Source of the DNA: Alphaproteobacteria bacterium casp-alpha6
GTDB taxonomy: Bacteria; Pseudomonadota; Alphaproteobacteria; Rhodobacterales; Rhodobacteraceae
Direction of reading: 5' to 3'
DNA length: 64,000 bases
Assembly (NCBI GenBank): GCA_001510135.1
Contig: LFER01000041.1
Location: 1-64,000 of the forward strand
In this document: positions 37,335 to 46,503 of the stretch, piece after piece
How positions within the stretch are numbered: position 1 is the stretch's first letter
Layout: every line of letters begins with the position of its first letter
Made by a program: the position numbers and the translations under genes
The notes under the pieces: model-generated
What the model saw: the letters and a program-made list of their open reading frames with translations, nothing else
What the model was told of the DNA's origin: nothing
Database searches by the model: none

Positions 37335-39734
37335 TTAAATTTTTTTCCAATCCGTCGCTGCCTCAAATGCTCCTGCAGCGCGATAGATCGTGCTTTCCTC
37401 ATAACGCCGCCCCACAAGCATCATGCCGACCGGCAAACCGTCTGACATGCCACAGGGAACCGACATAGCAGGGTGGCCCGTGATATCAAAAGGCGCCGTG
37501 TTCACCAGCATTTCAAAGGCGCGTTGGGTCCAGACGGCCAATCCATCAGAGCGTTGCGGGATTGGAGTGGCTTTCATCGGAGTGGTTGGCATCAGCAAAA
37601 GATCGTAGGAGGCCAAAACCTTATTATATTCCTCACGCAGCTGGCGTGACAGGTTTTGCGCCTTTGCATAATAATGCCCTCTGTGATGTTTGAGGAAGTA
37701 TTGCCCAACAAACATCGTTATTTTGAGTGTATCTGACAGTTCATCTGCGCGTCCACGCCAGTTTGAATGGTAATCGAGCAGAGAAGTTGTATACATCCCC
37801 TCCCAACCAGTGCCCATGCCGTTTCCGTGCATCATCTGATTTGTCGCCCCTTCGCTGGCGATGGGGGTCCAGATGGCCAACCCCTTAAGGTGCCAAGGAA
37901 CGGAAATTTCGTCTACGGATGCCCCGCAGTCGCGCAGAATATTGGCTGCGGCGCGTACCTTTTGGTCGACATCAGCTTCGCTGTTGGCGTGACCAAAGCC
38001 TTCTTTCACAACACCAATCTTGAGCCCCGAAACACCCGCCCTGACGGCGCGTGTATAGGTATCGGTGACCACGTCGTACTGACGCGGGTCAAGGCCATCC
38101 GGTCCGGCAATAACTTCAAGCATCAAGGCGTTGTCGGCCACGTTCTGTGTCATCGGACCCGTGTGATCAATGGTGCTTTCGATTGGCATAATACCGGTGT
38201 AAGGCACAAGGCCGTGGGTCGGTTTCATTCCGTAGCATCCCGAATAGGATGCAGGCATCCGAATTGATCCGCCTTGATCCCCGCCAATGGCCATATCCAC
38301 ATATTCACCCGCGACAAGCGCTGCGGACCCTGAGGATGATCCCCCTGCCGAATATCCCCGTTTAAATGGGTTGTGAACAGGACCCGTCGCATTCGTGTGA
38401 CTTCCGCCGGAAAAACAGTAATATTCACAATGCGCCTTGCCAGAGATAGTTGCACCGGCATCCAAAAGCCGTGTTACCACGGTGGCATCAACATCTGGCG
38501 TATATCCTTTTAGCGTTGAGGCCCCATTCATCATCGGAACACCCGCCAAACAAACATTATCCTTCAGGGCCACGGTTCTGCCCAATAGCGGTCCTTTTGG
38601 AGCGCCGCGCACTTCGGTTTTGATGTACCATGCGTTCAGGGGGTTCTCTTCATCGGTGGGGCGGGAGCCGCTTGTCCTTGGATAAAGTACAGGAGGTAGA
38701 TAATCAGGCAAACTGTCTACAACGTCATAGGCATCAAGCGAGCCTTGCATATTATCGAGAAATTCTTTGATCTGTTCATCTGAGAGATGCATTCCAAGCT
38801 CAAGCGTTATTTCCTTAAGCTGGGTGAATGTAGGGCGTTGGACGGTCATGTTCCCAATCCTTTCGGTCAATGGTGCGTCGCGCTGTGCCAGAGGCAAAGG
38901 GGACTTTGGCGTGCTTGCCTTGTTCTTGTCTGTTTTAAGAGTAGGTATCACAGAACTGGTTGCGGTTGGTGTTGCCGATTTATGTTGTATCAAAGAGTTG
39001 ATGGGGGCCAAGGTCGGTTTTGCGCCGCCAAAGCCCGAGAATCCTTTTAAAAGGGAGCTTGCGTCGCTGGATGACATATCGACCTCTGTTGCGAAGGTCC
39101 CTTTTTCCATAATCTTTATGCGGTTTGAGAGTTCGGTGATGAACTCCATATTTTGTTCCACCAAAATGATGGTGAGGCCTTTTTTGCGATTAAGCGTTTT
39201 CAGGATCTCTCCTATTTCATCCACAATAGAGGGTTGGATGCCTTCTGTCGGTTCATCAAGCAAAATAAGATCAGGATCCGAGATCAAACACCGCGCAAGA
39301 GCCAGAATTTGCTGCTCACCACCAGACAGCGTGCCGCCGGAACGATCCAGCAAGCTTTCAAGGCGTGGAAATTCCAAGACAATATTTCGAATGGCATCTT
39401 CTTCGTCGATCCCATGTCCAACAACCCCCATGCGCAAATTGTCCAACACGCTGAGATTTGGGAAAATACCGCGCCCCTGAGGCACATAGCCAAGCCCATA
39501 TTGCGCGCGCCCTCCTGGTTTCATGCGCGTGATATCTTGGCCCGAATACAGAATGGTTCCCGCAGTCGCTGAAATGATCCCCATGACGGTTTTCAGGAGG
39601 GTGGATTTGCCCATTCCATTGTTGCCTAAAACACCGAGAATTTCATTATCCGCGACATGACATTCCACCCCGTGCAACACTGGAATGCGTCCGTATCCTG
39701 AAGAAAGACCTTTTATTTCTAACAAAACACTCAT
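37335..39734 (-). CDS. Fusion protein: LivF/UrtE-like ABC ATPase plus C-terminal amidase signature domain
   Basis: GNNGMGKSTLLKTVMG, SGGEQQILALARCL and LLDEPTEGIQPSIV, then a Thr/Pro/Lys linker, then GYSAGGSSSGSAALVAGEYVDMAIGGDQGGSIRMPASYSG, in one open frame. Confidence 0.9.
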   Translation of the reverse strand: MSVLLEIKGLSSGYGRIPVLHGVECHVADNEILGVLGNNGMGKSTLLKTVMGIISATAGTILYSGQDITRMKPGGRAQYGLGYVPQGRGIFPNLSVLDNLRMGVVGHGIDEEDAIRNIVLEFPRLESLLDRSGGTLSGGEQQILALARCLISDPDLILLDEPTEGIQPSIVDEIGEILKTLNRKKGLTIILVEQNMEFITELSNRIKIMEKGTFATEVDMSSSDASSLLKGFSGFGGAKPTLAPINSLIQHKSATPTATSSVIPTLKTDKNKASTPKSPLPLAQRDAPLTERIGNMTVQRPTFTQLKEITLELGMHLSDEQIKEFLDNMQGSLDAYDVVDSLPDYLPPVLYPRTSGSRPTDEENPLNAWYIKTEVRGAPKGPLLGRTVALKDNVCLAGVPMMNGASTLKGYTPDVDATVVTRLLDAGATISGKAHCEYYCFSGGSHTNATGPVHNPFKRGYSAGGSSSGSAALVAGEYVDMAIGGDQGGSIRMPASYSGCYGMKPTHGLVPYTGIMPIESTIDHTGPMTQNVADNALMLEVIAGPDGLDPRQYDVVTDTYTRAVRAGVSGLKIGVVKEGFGHANSEADVDQKVRAAANILRDCGASVDEISVPWHLKGLAIWTPIASEGATNQMMHGNGMGTGWEGMYTTSLLDYHSNWRGRADELSDTLKITMFVGQYFLKHHRGHYYAKAQNLSRQLREEYNKVLASYDLLLMPTTPMKATPIPQRSDGLAVWTQRAFEMLVNTAPFDITGHPAMSVPCGMSDGLPVGMMLVGRRYEESTIYRAAGAFEAATDWKKI

Positions 39735-40453
39735 GATTTATGCCCCAGATAGATTTCTCTGGCACGCGGATCGGCTGAAATCACATCCATTGTGTCTTCC
39801 ATGAAAATGGATCCCTGATGAAAAAGCGTAACGATATCGCTGATTGCTCGGATGAAATTCATGTCATGTTCAACCACGATCAGGGCAGAGGTTTTGTTGA
39901 TCTCGCGCACAAGTTCGGCGGTTTTATACGTTTCTTCATCCGTCATTCCCGCAGCCGGTTCATCAAGCAGAACAAGCCAAGGTTCGGCCGCAACCACCAT
40001 GCCCAGCTCCACCATCTGTCGTTGACCATGGGCGAGGCTGCCCACTGTCGCGCTGCAGATCTCTCCAAGTTCAAGACGTTCAATTGTTTCCTTGACCAAC
40101 TGGCTGGCCCTTTTGTCGCCATGCCAGCGGCGCGCAGAAAGCCAGAGGTTTTCATATGCGCTCAATCCATCAAACAGGTTGGGCACCTGCGTTTTGATTC
40201 CAACCCCAAGTCCCGCAATGGCGTGGGGTTCCCGCCCTGTCATCGGAATATCACGGATCACAACATCACCGGAGGTCGGAGTTAACTGACCTGTAAGACA
40301 TTTGAAAAAGGTCGATTTTCCTGCGCCATTCGGACCGATCAGGCAGCGCAGCTCTTTTTCACGCAGCTCAAAATCCACATTGTCCACAGCGCGCACGCCG
40401 CCAAAGTGCATGGAAAGGTTTCTGGTTTCTAGAACAACTTCGCGTCTGGCCAT
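39731..40453 (-). CDS. ABC transporter ATPase (UrtD/LivG-like)
   Basis: IGPNGAGKSTFFKCLTGQL, AHGQRQMVELGMVVA and LVLLDEPAAGMTDEET. Confidence 0.92.
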   Translation of the reverse strand: MARREVVLETRNLSMHFGGVRAVDNVDFELREKELRCLIGPNGAGKSTFFKCLTGQLTPTSGDVVIRDIPMTGREPHAIAGLGVGIKTQVPNLFDGLSAYENLWLSARRWHGDKRASQLVKETIERLELGEICSATVGSLAHGQRQMVELGMVVAAEPWLVLLDEPAAGMTDEETYKTAELVREINKTSALIVVEHDMNFIRAISDIVTLFHQGSIFMEDTMDVISADPRAREIYLGHKS

Positions 40454-40465
40454 GAATATTTTGCC

Positions 40466-41512
40466 CTATCCTGTTGCTCTGTGTTTGCGAAGCTTCATCC
40501 GGCGTTCTTTCTGGCGAATATAGCGTTTTGTGCGCCGTCTCTCAAACCAGCCAGCGATTGTCGGGACGACCCCATTGGGAACCAAGAGTACAAAGATCAC
40601 CAGAATGATACCCAGCACCAAATTGGCGTTGAATACCTGTTGGCTGCCCAAAGAGGATGTCAGGAAATAAAGCACAAAGGTGGCGAGGATCGGCCCGATA
40701 AGTGTCATGCGCCCACCTACAATGACCCAAATAATCGCCAGCGCCGACTGACCGAGGGAAAACACATCCGGCGTGACCCGCGTCACCCCTACGCAAAAGA
40801 ACACGCCCCCAAGCCCAGCAATTCCCGCGCTGATGCTAAAGAGGCCCAGTTTATAAAGCCGCGTATCATAGCCAAGCAATTCGGTGCGCACGTCATTTTC
40901 ACGGATAGACACGCAGACACGCCCGAATTTTGTCGTAACCAGCCACCCCGTAAACACATAGGCAGTAATCAATACCGCCATGGACACGTAAAATGTCTGC
41001 ATCGGGAAAAGCATGGCCGAGCCATTTCCGGGCACGTTCAAAGGCGGTGATCCTGTCCCGTTAAAGCCCCCCAGCAAAGCCTTGCCAATTTTATACTCTG
41101 GTCCCGAGGTACGGCGCATCAAAGAATAAAGGATGAGCGATACTGTAAGGGTTATCACTGCGAGATAGACATCCGACACTTTGCCATAAAAGACAAAATA
41201 GCCAAGAATTGCCGCAAATATGGCGGCTGCGAGAATCGCAATAAAAATTGCCCCTGTCGATCCACCGATATTGACCGCCGCCACTGAATAGGCATAGGCA
41301 CCGATGCCGAAAAACGCGCTTTGTCCGAAACATAATATGCCGCCAAACCCCCAGACCAATGCGAGGCTCAAAGCAAGGATTGACAGCCCAATCACCTGCG
41401 TCAGGGTTATGATTGTGAAGAATTCAAAGATGCTCGGAGCGAGAAGGGTGAATATAATGGCGAGCCCTGCCACGACCAATGTTCCGCTGAAGGTCCCGTA
41501 AAGTCGCATCAT
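40466..41512 (-). CDS. ABC transporter permease (UrtC/LivM-like) with basic C-terminal tail
   Basis: LVWGFGGILCFGQSAFFGIGAYAYSVAAVNIGG; ends FERRRTKRYIRQKERRMKLRKHRATG. Confidence 0.9.
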   Translation of the reverse strand: MMRLYGTFSGTLVVAGLAIIFTLLAPSIFEFFTIITLTQVIGLSILALSLALVWGFGGILCFGQSAFFGIGAYAYSVAAVNIGGSTGAIFIAILAAAIFAAILGYFVFYGKVSDVYLAVITLTVSLILYSLMRRTSGPEYKIGKALLGGFNGTGSPPLNVPGNGSAMLFPMQTFYVSMAVLITAYVFTGWLVTTKFGRVCVSIRENDVRTELLGYDTRLYKLGLFSISAGIAGLGGVFFCVGVTRVTPDVFSLGQSALAIIWVIVGGRMTLIGPILATFVLYFLTSSLGSQQVFNANLVLGIILVIFVLLVPNGVVPTIAGWFERRRTKRYIRQKERRMKLRKHRATG

Positions 41513-42378
41513 TGGCTCTTTCTAAAGAAGCGGCCTGTGATGCCAGTTGGCATGAGCCGAAGGAGAATGATCGCAGTAAAGAGAAGGGCAACTTCTCCGA
41601 AGGTCGGGCCTGTCACGTAAGACATAATCCCGTTCACACCACCCAAAAGAACAGAGGCAGACGTTGTCCCAGCCAAGATTGCCGAGCCGCCGGAAATCAC
41701 GGTAATGAAGGCTTTCGCGATGTAGATGACTCCGATGTTTGGCAATACTCCTGTGATAGGCGCCAATAAACCGCCCGCCAATCCACTGACCGCGGCCCCA
41801 AGAGAAAATGTAACCATATATATGCGCGATGTTGATATCCCCAGACATGCCGCCATATCCGCGTTTTGCATTGTTGCACGTGCAACCAGCCCGAGGGACG
41901 TGAATTTCAGCGTCAAATAGACAAGGATCAAAAGAACGATCACAACAAATATCAGAAATAGTTCGTAGCCCGAGGACGTATAGTCCCCAATGGTCACGGC
42001 CCCCAATGGCGGCGAAATGACCGTTGATGTTGAGGCTCCGAAAACCGAAGTGATGATGCCTATAAATAACAGCGATAACCCCCATGTCGCCAGAAGCGTG
42101 TCGATCATGCGCCCATAAAGCCATTGTATCAAACATCGCTCGACGATGAGGCCAATAATTCCAACCACAAGGGGAGCAAGGATTAACATCGCAAACCAGA
42201 TGTTCACCCCATTATTGGTGGCAACAACCACAGTGTAACCGCCCAGCATCAGAAATTCGCCATGGGCCAGATTGATCACCCGCATCATCCCAAAGACAAT
42301 GGCAAGTCCCAGACTGATCAGCGCAAGATTGGCGATCCCGTAAAGGATCTGAAGCGCAAGCGAAAAAAACAGGTCCAT
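41509..42378 (-). CDS. ABC transporter permease (UrtB/LivH-like)
   Basis: LALISLGLAIVFGMMRVINLAHGEFLMLGGYTVVV. Confidence 0.9.
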   Translation of the reverse strand: MDLFFSLALQILYGIANLALISLGLAIVFGMMRVINLAHGEFLMLGGYTVVVATNNGVNIWFAMLILAPLVVGIIGLIVERCLIQWLYGRMIDTLLATWGLSLLFIGIITSVFGASTSTVISPPLGAVTIGDYTSSGYELFLIFVVIVLLILVYLTLKFTSLGLVARATMQNADMAACLGISTSRIYMVTFSLGAAVSGLAGGLLAPITGVLPNIGVIYIAKAFITVISGGSAILAGTTSASVLLGGVNGIMSYVTGPTFGEVALLFTAIILLRLMPTGITGRFFRKSQ

Positions 42379-42398
42379 GAAAGGCTCCGATAGTAAAG

Positions 42399-42423
42399 GG
42401 CCAGCGCAGGATCTGCGCTGGCC
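42399..42423 (-). other. Intercistronic hairpin between SBP and permease genes
   Basis: Perfect 11-bp stem GGCCAGCGCAG-GAT-CTGCGCTGGCC. Confidence 0.8.
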
Positions 42424-42433
42424 TGTGCGCGTT

Positions 42434-43690
42434 TTAGATGTCGATGCCGGCGGCTTTCAGCCCGTTTTCAAATTTGAAAACAGCTTGATTTGGATCGGCC
42501 ACAAGGTCACAGACCATCAAAGTATCTGTCGGAGGCTGGCTTTCATATGACTCGATGATGTTAAAGGACTGATCCTTTAACTCTGCCAGATAGACGTTCT
42601 GATTGCAGTGGTTGGTTTTGGGTTCGATATCCACCCGTCCGGAGGGGCCATCAATTCCAAGACCAGAGCGCAGCGCTTCGATCACAGGCATACGATCCGC
42701 CGTGCCTGCCGCTTTGACCGCTTCAGCCCAAAGATAGGCGCCTTCATAGGAGCGCGCAGCAAGTTCATTCAACGCAGGTGCATCTGCCCCCATTCTCGCT
42801 TTGAAACGGGAGACAAAGTCTTTGTTCGCCGCGCTGTCGATTTCTTCGAAATAGGAATAGGCGCAAATCATACCATCGCCTTCTTCCGCCGAGATCAGCT
42901 TGTGCTCATTGCCCACGCCAAATGTTGTGGAGGCCACAGGTACCGACTTGTTCATGCCCGCCGCAGCGTATTGACGATAGAAAGACACATGCGCGCCACC
43001 CACAAGTGCTGACATCACCATATCGGCGCCTGAAGATTGGATTTTCTTGATCGTTGGGCCAAAGTTTGTCACATCCAGTGGGAAAAACTCTGTTTCCACA
43101 GGATCCCCGCCGTTGTCACGCACATATTTTTGCACCCATTGGGCGGTGATTTGACCATAGTTATAGTCTGCGGCCACGATATAGACCTTCTTGCCCCATT
43201 TGTTCATTGTATAGGGGACTAGCTTTTCTACCGTTTGCGCCGGAGTTGAGCCAGTGCAGAAATTGTTCATGTCGCAGACGCCGCCTTCGTAAAGTGTGTT
43301 GTAGAAATAGAGAGTCTGGAAACGTGAAAAGGTTGGTCTTATGGCTTCTCGGCTTGCCGATGTGATGCCTGCGTGGACCACATCCGCGCGGTCCCCAGCT
43401 GCGGCTTGGGTGGCAAATTGTGTGTAAAACTGGATGGAGGATTGCGGGTCATACACCTTCAGGTCAACTTGACGGCCCAACAGCCCGCCCGCTTCGTTGA
43501 TTTCATCAATGGCCATTTTGGTGGCGTCCACCATCGGCTTTCCATAGATATCAAGCCCACCGGATTGATCCAGTATGGACACAAATTTGATCGCGCCATG
43601 GCCGCCAGCCATTGCAGATTTCATAAGGGCAGGGGCGGCAAGCGCAGCACCCGCAGTAGTTTTGAGAAAACGTCTACGATTAAACGACAT
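42434..43690 (-). CDS. Urea/short-chain-amide-type ABC transporter substrate-binding protein with Tat-like signal
   Basis: MSFNRRRFLKTTAGAALAAPALMKSAMAGGH, IKFVSILDQSGGLDIYGKPMVDATKMAIDEINEAGGLLGRQ and VYIVAADYNYGQ. Confidence 0.88.
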   Translation of the reverse strand: MSFNRRRFLKTTAGAALAAPALMKSAMAGGHGAIKFVSILDQSGGLDIYGKPMVDATKMAIDEINEAGGLLGRQVDLKVYDPQSSIQFYTQFATQAAAGDRADVVHAGITSASREAIRPTFSRFQTLYFYNTLYEGGVCDMNNFCTGSTPAQTVEKLVPYTMNKWGKKVYIVAADYNYGQITAQWVQKYVRDNGGDPVETEFFPLDVTNFGPTIKKIQSSGADMVMSALVGGAHVSFYRQYAAAGMNKSVPVASTTFGVGNEHKLISAEEGDGMICAYSYFEEIDSAANKDFVSRFKARMGADAPALNELAARSYEGAYLWAEAVKAAGTADRMPVIEALRSGLGIDGPSGRVDIEPKTNHCNQNVYLAELKDQSFNIIESYESQPPTDTLMVCDLVADPNQAVFKFENGLKAAGIDI

Positions 43691-43718
43691 CAGTTTTTCC
43701 TTCCTGTTGGATGAGATT

Positions 43719-45344
43719 TTATGTGTTGTTGTCTTTTTCTTGATCGTTTTTCGGGGAAACACCGCTTTCGAGGGAGTCTGAAATGCCTTTAAGACCTTCG
43801 GACACATTCAGCCCGACCTCCTCACCTATTTTTTTGACGGCGGGCAATTGAAGCGCAAGATCAAGCACACCGTCAATAACTTTGTTCACGCTAGAGCCGT
43901 CAGAGGCGCCTGCTGCCTCTCCGCCGCTTGATTTTCCAAATCCAGATATATTGTTGATCCGAATTCCTTCGATCTTTTCGGCTGGCTTCATCATTTTTTC
44001 GACGACATCGGGCAGAACGGACAGTTTCTGACTTGCCAGCTTCATCTCGATCACTGCTTTGCTTTGTGAATTTTCTGCAGCAATCATGGCTGATGTTCCG
44101 GTCGCTTTGGCGAGCATGTCGTCTTTTTCTGCCTCCGATTTCAGACGTGTTGCATCCGCTTTGGCTTTGGCCATGGAAAGCACGGTTTCCACTTCTGAGG
44201 CAACGCGCACAGTATCCACCTCTGCCTGTTCTGCCGCGCGAATGAGGGCAATGTCTTTTTCGCGCTGCGCAACTTCTTTGTCCCGTTTGGTAGAGACTTC
44301 CTCGGCGGCGAGCACTTCGTTGGCTTCAGCCTGACGCACTTCGATCTGAGAGCGAATATCTTCGATCCTCTTCTGGGACAGCTTTACAGAATTTTCAAAC
44401 TTTGAACTTTCAAGCATAAGCTCTTTGTCCAGACGGGCGCGGTTTAATTCGCGATCCTTTGCAATCTCGGATTTGCTTGTTTCAAGTTCGCGCGCAATAC
44501 GCGCTTCGTCGCGCCGCCGCTCTGAGGTGGCCTGCTGTTCTGCAATATCGGCAGAATTGACGGCGCGAGCAGTTTCAATCGCCTTATGCTGACTGATTGT
44601 CGCCTCTTCTTCTTCTTGCGAAATGCTCAGCTTGCGCTTTGTGGCTTCCAGCTGGGTTTGACGTACCGACACCTCGGCCTCTGCTTCTATTGCTGCGCGT
44701 TCTTTTTTGTTGGTGGAAATCACTTCGGAAAGTTTTCGCATCCCCACAGCGTTAAAGGCGTTGTTTTCGTCCAATGCGTGAAACGGCGTCTGATCCAGAC
44801 GTGTGATGGCGACTGTTTCCAGAAGAAGACCATTTTTGGCCAATTCCACAGAAAGCTTTTCTGTCACCTCGCGGCTGTATTCGCCGCGGTTGTCCTGTAG
44901 GCTGTCCATCGTATATTTGGCTGCAACCGTCATCAAAGCGTCTACGAGTTTGCCTTCGAGCGTGTCGCCGAGGTCCGCTGTACGAAAGGATTTTCCACCC
45001 AATGCCTGAGCGGCTGTCGTAACCCCCTCGACGTTTGGGGCAACCCGCACGTAGAATTCTGCGCCAAGATCGACGCGCAAACGGTCAGAAGTGATGATCG
45101 ACTTCGGGCCAAGCCGTGCAATTTCAAGTTTTGAAGTCTTCATGTTTACTTCGGACACTTTGTGCAGGAAAGGGAAGGCGATAAAACCGCCCTCTATAAT
45201 AACACGCTGGCCTCCGGCACCCGTTCTGAGCAAAGCGACTTCACGGCTCGCCTTTCGGTAATATCTGTTCAGAATTGCGATTGAAATTATGATCAGAATT
45301 ATCAGGATCACAGCGTATAGCCAAATCATTCGATCTACTCCCAT
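43719..45344 (-). CDS. SPFH/band 7 flotillin-like membrane protein
   Basis: N-terminal TM; REVALLRTGAGGQRVIIEGGFIAFPFLHKVSEVNMKT; long charged coiled-coil rich in Ala/Glu/Lys. Confidence 0.88.
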   Translation of the reverse strand: MGVDRMIWLYAVILIILIIISIAILNRYYRKASREVALLRTGAGGQRVIIEGGFIAFPFLHKVSEVNMKTSKLEIARLGPKSIITSDRLRVDLGAEFYVRVAPNVEGVTTAAQALGGKSFRTADLGDTLEGKLVDALMTVAAKYTMDSLQDNRGEYSREVTEKLSVELAKNGLLLETVAITRLDQTPFHALDENNAFNAVGMRKLSEVISTNKKERAAIEAEAEVSVRQTQLEATKRKLSISQEEEEATISQHKAIETARAVNSADIAEQQATSERRRDEARIARELETSKSEIAKDRELNRARLDKELMLESSKFENSVKLSQKRIEDIRSQIEVRQAEANEVLAAEEVSTKRDKEVAQREKDIALIRAAEQAEVDTVRVASEVETVLSMAKAKADATRLKSEAEKDDMLAKATGTSAMIAAENSQSKAVIEMKLASQKLSVLPDVVEKMMKPAEKIEGIRINNISGFGKSSGGEAAGASDGSSVNKVIDGVLDLALQLPAVKKIGEEVGLNVSEGLKGISDSLESGVSPKNDQEKDNNT

Positions 45345-45647
45345 TCAGTCGCTCACGATTAAATCATTGAGCTATTTAGAAAATTTTTAATTCCCGCCTA
45401 TCGACAGCAGAAAAGAAGCGAGTGCGATTGGTCAACAATTTTACTCGTTAATCTGTGAATTATATACCAAATGGTAAAAATTATGTTTTGGCGAGTGTCG
45501 GGTTGATTGAGTTGTTTTTTTTACACGCGACGAGAAAATATGCCTTTTCTACAGTGTCCTGCAGTTTTGCAAAGACTTGGATGAATCGGGTATAATCTGC
45601 ATAGATGCTCAATTCTTATTGACAAAATTAATTCGTGCCATTTATCG

Positions 45648-45661
45648 TTAGTGCACAAGCG
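45648..45661. promoter_or_regulatory. Putative MarR operator upstream of the xanthine-dehydrogenase-type operon
   Basis: GTTAGTGCACAAGC, aligned with related elements at 54474, 54564 and 55559. Confidence 0.5.
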
Positions 45662-45675
45662 AATTAGAGATAGCA

Positions 45676-46503
45676 ATGGCAGTATGCTCGCCTTCTGAAC
45701 TAAAGGATGCTTTGGACGTTCTAAATGCCCCCGATTGTGTTTTGATTTCTGGGGGAACGGATTATTTTCCGGCTCTGAAACGGGGCGGGTCGGAGCGTAC
45801 GCTCCTAAACCTGATGAAAGTGCGCGAAATGCGCGGTATCAGTCTTGAACGTTCAGGTGTCCGCTTTGGCGCAGCGCTCACTTGGTCTGAAATAATCAGG
45901 GCCGATTTGCCGCCTGCTTTTGATGCTTTGAAGTCAGCTGGAAAAGAAGTTGGCAGCATTCAAATTCAAAATGCCGCAACATTGGCTGGAAATTTATGCA
46001 ATGCCTCTCCCGCCGCGGATGGGGTGCCGGCGCTTTTGGCTTTGGATGCGCAGGTTGAACTGCAGAGTGCGGCGCGAGGAGCGCGCCAGATCCCTTTGAC
46101 GGAGTTCCTGAAAGGGGTACGCAAAACTGACCGGCGACCTGATGAAATCCTGACCTCTATATTTGTGCCTCAGCCGCCTGAAGGTATGCGTTCAATCTTT
46201 TCCAAGTTGGGAAGTCGGACCTATCTGGTAATTTCGATCTGTATGACTGCGCTAAATGTGGTGTTGGACAAAGGGGGGCGGGTTCGTGAGCTTAGGGTTG
46301 CCGTTGGCGCCTGTTCTCCGGTTGCTCAACGACTGAGCCTTCTGGAGGCGGAGGCAATTGGTCAGAACCTACGCGAAATCAAAGTCCGAGATGACCATAT
46401 ATCCCCCTTGAAGCCTATCGATGATGTGCGCGCTTCGGCCGAATATCGTCTTGAGGCCGCAAAGGAACAAATCCAACGCGCATTGCATGAGTTGAGCCGA
46501 TGA
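45676..46503 (+). CDS. Xanthine dehydrogenase family FAD-binding subunit
   Basis: LISGGTDYFPALKRG, VGSIQIQNAATLAGNLCNASPAADGVPALLALDAQVEL. Confidence 0.92.
   Translation: MAVCSPSELKDALDVLNAPDCVLISGGTDYFPALKRGGSERTLLNLMKVREMRGISLERSGVRFGAALTWSEIIRADLPPAFDALKSAGKEVGSIQIQNAATLAGNLCNASPAADGVPALLALDAQVELQSAARGARQIPLTEFLKGVRKTDRRPDEILTSIFVPQPPEGMRSIFSKLGSRTYLVISICMTALNVVLDKGGRVRELRVAVGACSPVAQRLSLLEAEAIGQNLREIKVRDDHISPLKPIDDVRASAEYRLEAAKEQIQRALHELSR

Noticed and set aside
41522-42136. 204-aa minus-strand ORF overlapping the UrtB-like permease
   Set aside because: Alternate frame of a clear permease gene; composition is Cys/His/Arg rich and not protein-family-like.
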